The translations under genes were made by a program, and so were the position numbers. From assembly GCA_038751365.1 (NCBI GenBank), contig JBCDGH010000029.1:1-14959 (forward strand): a stretch of 14,959 nt of DNA, in the 5' to 3' direction. Below are positions 13,320 through 14,959 of the stretch, in pieces (within the stretch, counting starts at the first letter, position 1; every line of letters begins with the position of its first letter). This DNA comes from JBCDGH01 sp038751365 (GTDB taxonomy: Bacteria > Patescibacteriota > JACMRA01). Below the pieces are notes generated by a model. The model ran no database searches. It worked only from the letters and a program-made list of their open reading frames with translations, and was not told where the DNA came from.

Positions 13320-14828
13320 CTAGTTATACATTTTGTAGATTAGATAGCCTGTTGCTAGGAACTGGTTCATTTGGTTTAAAACCAACCAAAATATTATTGA
13401 TAGGGCAATTAAGTTGAAAGGGTTGGATACACTCAGAAGGACAAAAATAAGTAGTATGAAATGTACAAAAGTATATATACCTACTGAGCTTACCATTATA
13501 TTATAGGAATTGTCTTTTTGCTTAGCTCCTCCTCCAGTAGCCACCCATCTTTCCTTCTTTCTAAAAACAAAATTCTTAACTATAGCAAAACTATATGCCC
13601 ACATTGACAAGTTATAAGCCAAAATCGTCCCTAGCCTAGCATTTGGATATACATAAGTAGGTAAGATTATTAAGACACTAATCAATCCAAAAATAAACGG
13701 TAAAGGAATAGTATCAATAAATTGGTGACTATAGAAATATAATGCATACATGCCTCCAAAAGGTATTATAAATCTAGCCAACGAAGACAAGAAAAACATA
13801 AACCCACTAATATAGCACATCTTTGATAACCAACTGACTTTAGCCTGCCAAAACATTTTACTAGTAGCCAAGGTTACAGAACCCTGACACCACCTAGTCT
13901 GCTGTTTGAAGAAAGAGTAAGGATTATCTGGACACTCACCCAACGCCAAAATTAAAGGTATATATTTAATTAAATAGCCATTTTGAACTAAATTGTAACC
14001 TGTCCAAACGTCTTCAGAGTGTTCTATTTGATAAAAACCGCCCGCCTTTTGTAAAGCAGACCTCCTATAAATAGCATTACTACCAACACAGATAGCTCCC
14101 TTAAAGTAAGCGCGAGAAACCTGTACTATCTTGTAGAAAAAGGTTTGAATAGTTACTGCACCGTATTGAAGCATAGACTTCTTATGCAGATTATGATCAT
14201 GATCGAAGGCTTGAGGACTCTGCACAATACCTACTTTCTCATCAGCAGTATAAGGAAGCAAGTGTTTTATAAATTCAGGTTTTGGTCTAAAGTCTGCATC
14301 AAAAACAACTATAAACTCACTATTTGTGTTTTCATAGCCAAATTTAAGATTACCAGCTTTTTTCATTTCTCCTCTGTTTGGTCTAGAGAGATAATTAAAT
14401 TTATAGGCTTCTGCTAAAGCCTTTGCATCCTCACTGGCCCTATCGTCCAAGACATAGACATTGTAGTTATCATAGTCAATCTTAGAAACACCTTCCCAAG
14501 TATTATTTAAAATTTTTAGATCTTCACCGCAAATTGGTAAAAATATATCGATGGATGGATTATAACCATTCTTAAAGTAATTATCTTGTATTCTTTTATG
14601 TTTTTTTAGGTCAAAGTTTTTGTAACCATATAAGTTTACTTGGGCTGCAATTAATAAAAAAGTTGATACAAAAATAGTTAAAAAACCGAAAACTAATCCG
14701 TACTTTACATCTATCAAGGCAAAGTAACTGAAAGATATTATAGTCATCGTAGTGGTAATGATGCTAAGTATGTTTATGCATCTATAAATAAAGGCGTTTT
14801 GCTTAGTATAAAAGAAAATATCTAACAT
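13320..14828 (-). CDS. Cellulose-synthase-like GT2 family glycosyltransferase
   Basis: This is a processive-type, membrane-embedded GT2 enzyme of the BcsA/hyaluronan synthase class. Such enzymes polymerise a sugar from a nucleotide donor and extrude the chain. Two N-terminal helices (about 17-39, 44-64) precede the catalytic domain, and about five or six helices follow it (from about 330 to the end). Catalytic motifs are complete: 'LDDR' (Asp128/129), 'DADF' (177-180), 'HSED' (base Glu272-Asp273) and 'QQTRWCQG' (QxxRW at 309-313). Length (502) fits enzymes lacking a PilZ domain. No BcsB, PilZ or cellulase partner is present, so the polymer cannot be named; a surface polysaccharide is likely. 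It leads a three-gene minus-strand cluster. Confidence 0.9.
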   Translation of the reverse strand: MLDIFFYTKQNAFIYRCINILSIITTTMTIISFSYFALIDVKYGLVFGFLTIFVSTFLLIAAQVNLYGYKNFDLKKHKRIQDNYFKNGYNPSIDIFLPICGEDLKILNNTWEGVSKIDYDNYNVYVLDDRASEDAKALAEAYKFNYLSRPNRGEMKKAGNLKFGYENTNSEFIVVFDADFRPKPEFIKHLLPYTADEKVGIVQSPQAFDHDHNLHKKSMLQYGAVTIQTFFYKIVQVSRAYFKGAICVGSNAIYRRSALQKAGGFYQIEHSEDVWTGYNLVQNGYLIKYIPLILALGECPDNPYSFFKQQTRWCQGSVTLATSKMFWQAKVSWLSKMCYISGFMFFLSSLARFIIPFGGMYALYFYSHQFIDTIPLPFIFGLISVLIILPTYVYPNARLGTILAYNLSMWAYSFAIVKNFVFRKKERWVATGGGAKQKDNSYNIMVSSVGIYTFVHFILLIFVLLSVSNPFNLIALSIIFWLVLNQMNQFLATGYLIYKMYN

Positions 14829-14832
14829 AGAA

Positions 14833-14862
14833 ATTGTAATTATGCTCAGTTCAAATAACCAA
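14833..14862 (-). promoter_or_regulatory. promoter of the glycosyltransferase gene
   Basis: Read on the minus strand, a TTGGTT -35-like box (14862-14857) and a TACAAT -10 box (14838-14833) are 18 bases apart. The ATG begins four bases after the -10, so the transcript would start within a few bases of the start codon. The -35 is weak. Confidence 0.4.
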
Positions 14863-14959
14863 ATATACTTATTTTAATTTTGTAAAGTATTATATTATAT
14901 AAATTATAATATTGGCTGTTTAGGAATAGAAAAAACCGTAAACGACAGCGGTGACCTCA
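14863..14959. other. AT-rich window end, unassigned
   Basis: A very AT-rich stretch (14881-14913) contains TATAAT-like text reading rightward. A less AT-rich segment follows, with a small imperfect stem (GTTTA..GG at about 14919-14925 against CC.TAAAC at 14936-14943). It could be the promoter and 5' end of a gene or RNA that continues past the window. I cannot identify it. Confidence 0.25.

Overview
This is a low-GC, gene-dense bacterial window with standard-code ORFs: stops are TAA, TAG or TGA, and no protein is interrupted by TGA. Small core genes (secG, rplS, a bS21-like gene), a minimal-looking gene set, very short intergenic gaps and no recognisable Shine-Dalgarno sequence suggest a Candidate Phyla Radiation (Patescibacteria) type genome. 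That placement is an inference from gene style. There is no rRNA here to test it and I do not assign a phylum.

Layout. Positions 64-3722 (+) hold a run of core genes: secG, a membrane-anchored family-5 solute-binding protein, an HPF/RaiA-like ribosome factor, rplS (bL19), a small four-helix membrane protein and a bS21-like protein. Next come ftsA (3804-5075) and dnaJ (5166-6290). A CIRCE-like inverted repeat lies between them. A divergent lspA-like signal peptidase (6349-6789) converges on, and overlaps by 15 nt, a MacB/FtsX-type ABC exporter on the minus strand (permease 6775-8268, ATPase 8313-8981). Divergent from the ATPase are two adjacent genes that are C-terminal parts of normally larger proteins. 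One is LepA/EF4 without its GTPase domain (9102-10319). The other is the tail of DNA polymerase III alpha without its polymerase core (10329-11300). A TatD-family metal-dependent hydrolase follows (11360-12190). The right end is a minus-strand cluster: a cellulose-synthase-like GT2 glycosyltransferase, a Cys-rich single-span membrane protein, and an AlkC-like DNA alkylation repair gene with a single-base frameshift.

The most notable observations are: (i) lepA and dnaE tails, in tandem and in the same frame, with a promoter placed so that the lepA-tail GTG would be the first transcribed codon; (ii) the apparent absence of Shine-Dalgarno sites, with several promoters whose predicted transcription start falls on or near the start codon; (iii) an LspA in which the first catalytic Asp is Glu; (iv) the alkC frameshift, repaired exactly by adding one T to a T4 run; (v) a degenerate CIRCE element upstream of dnaJ. 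No CRISPR array, tRNA, insertion sequence or phage gene was seen, and no gene-free stretch exceeds 300 bases.
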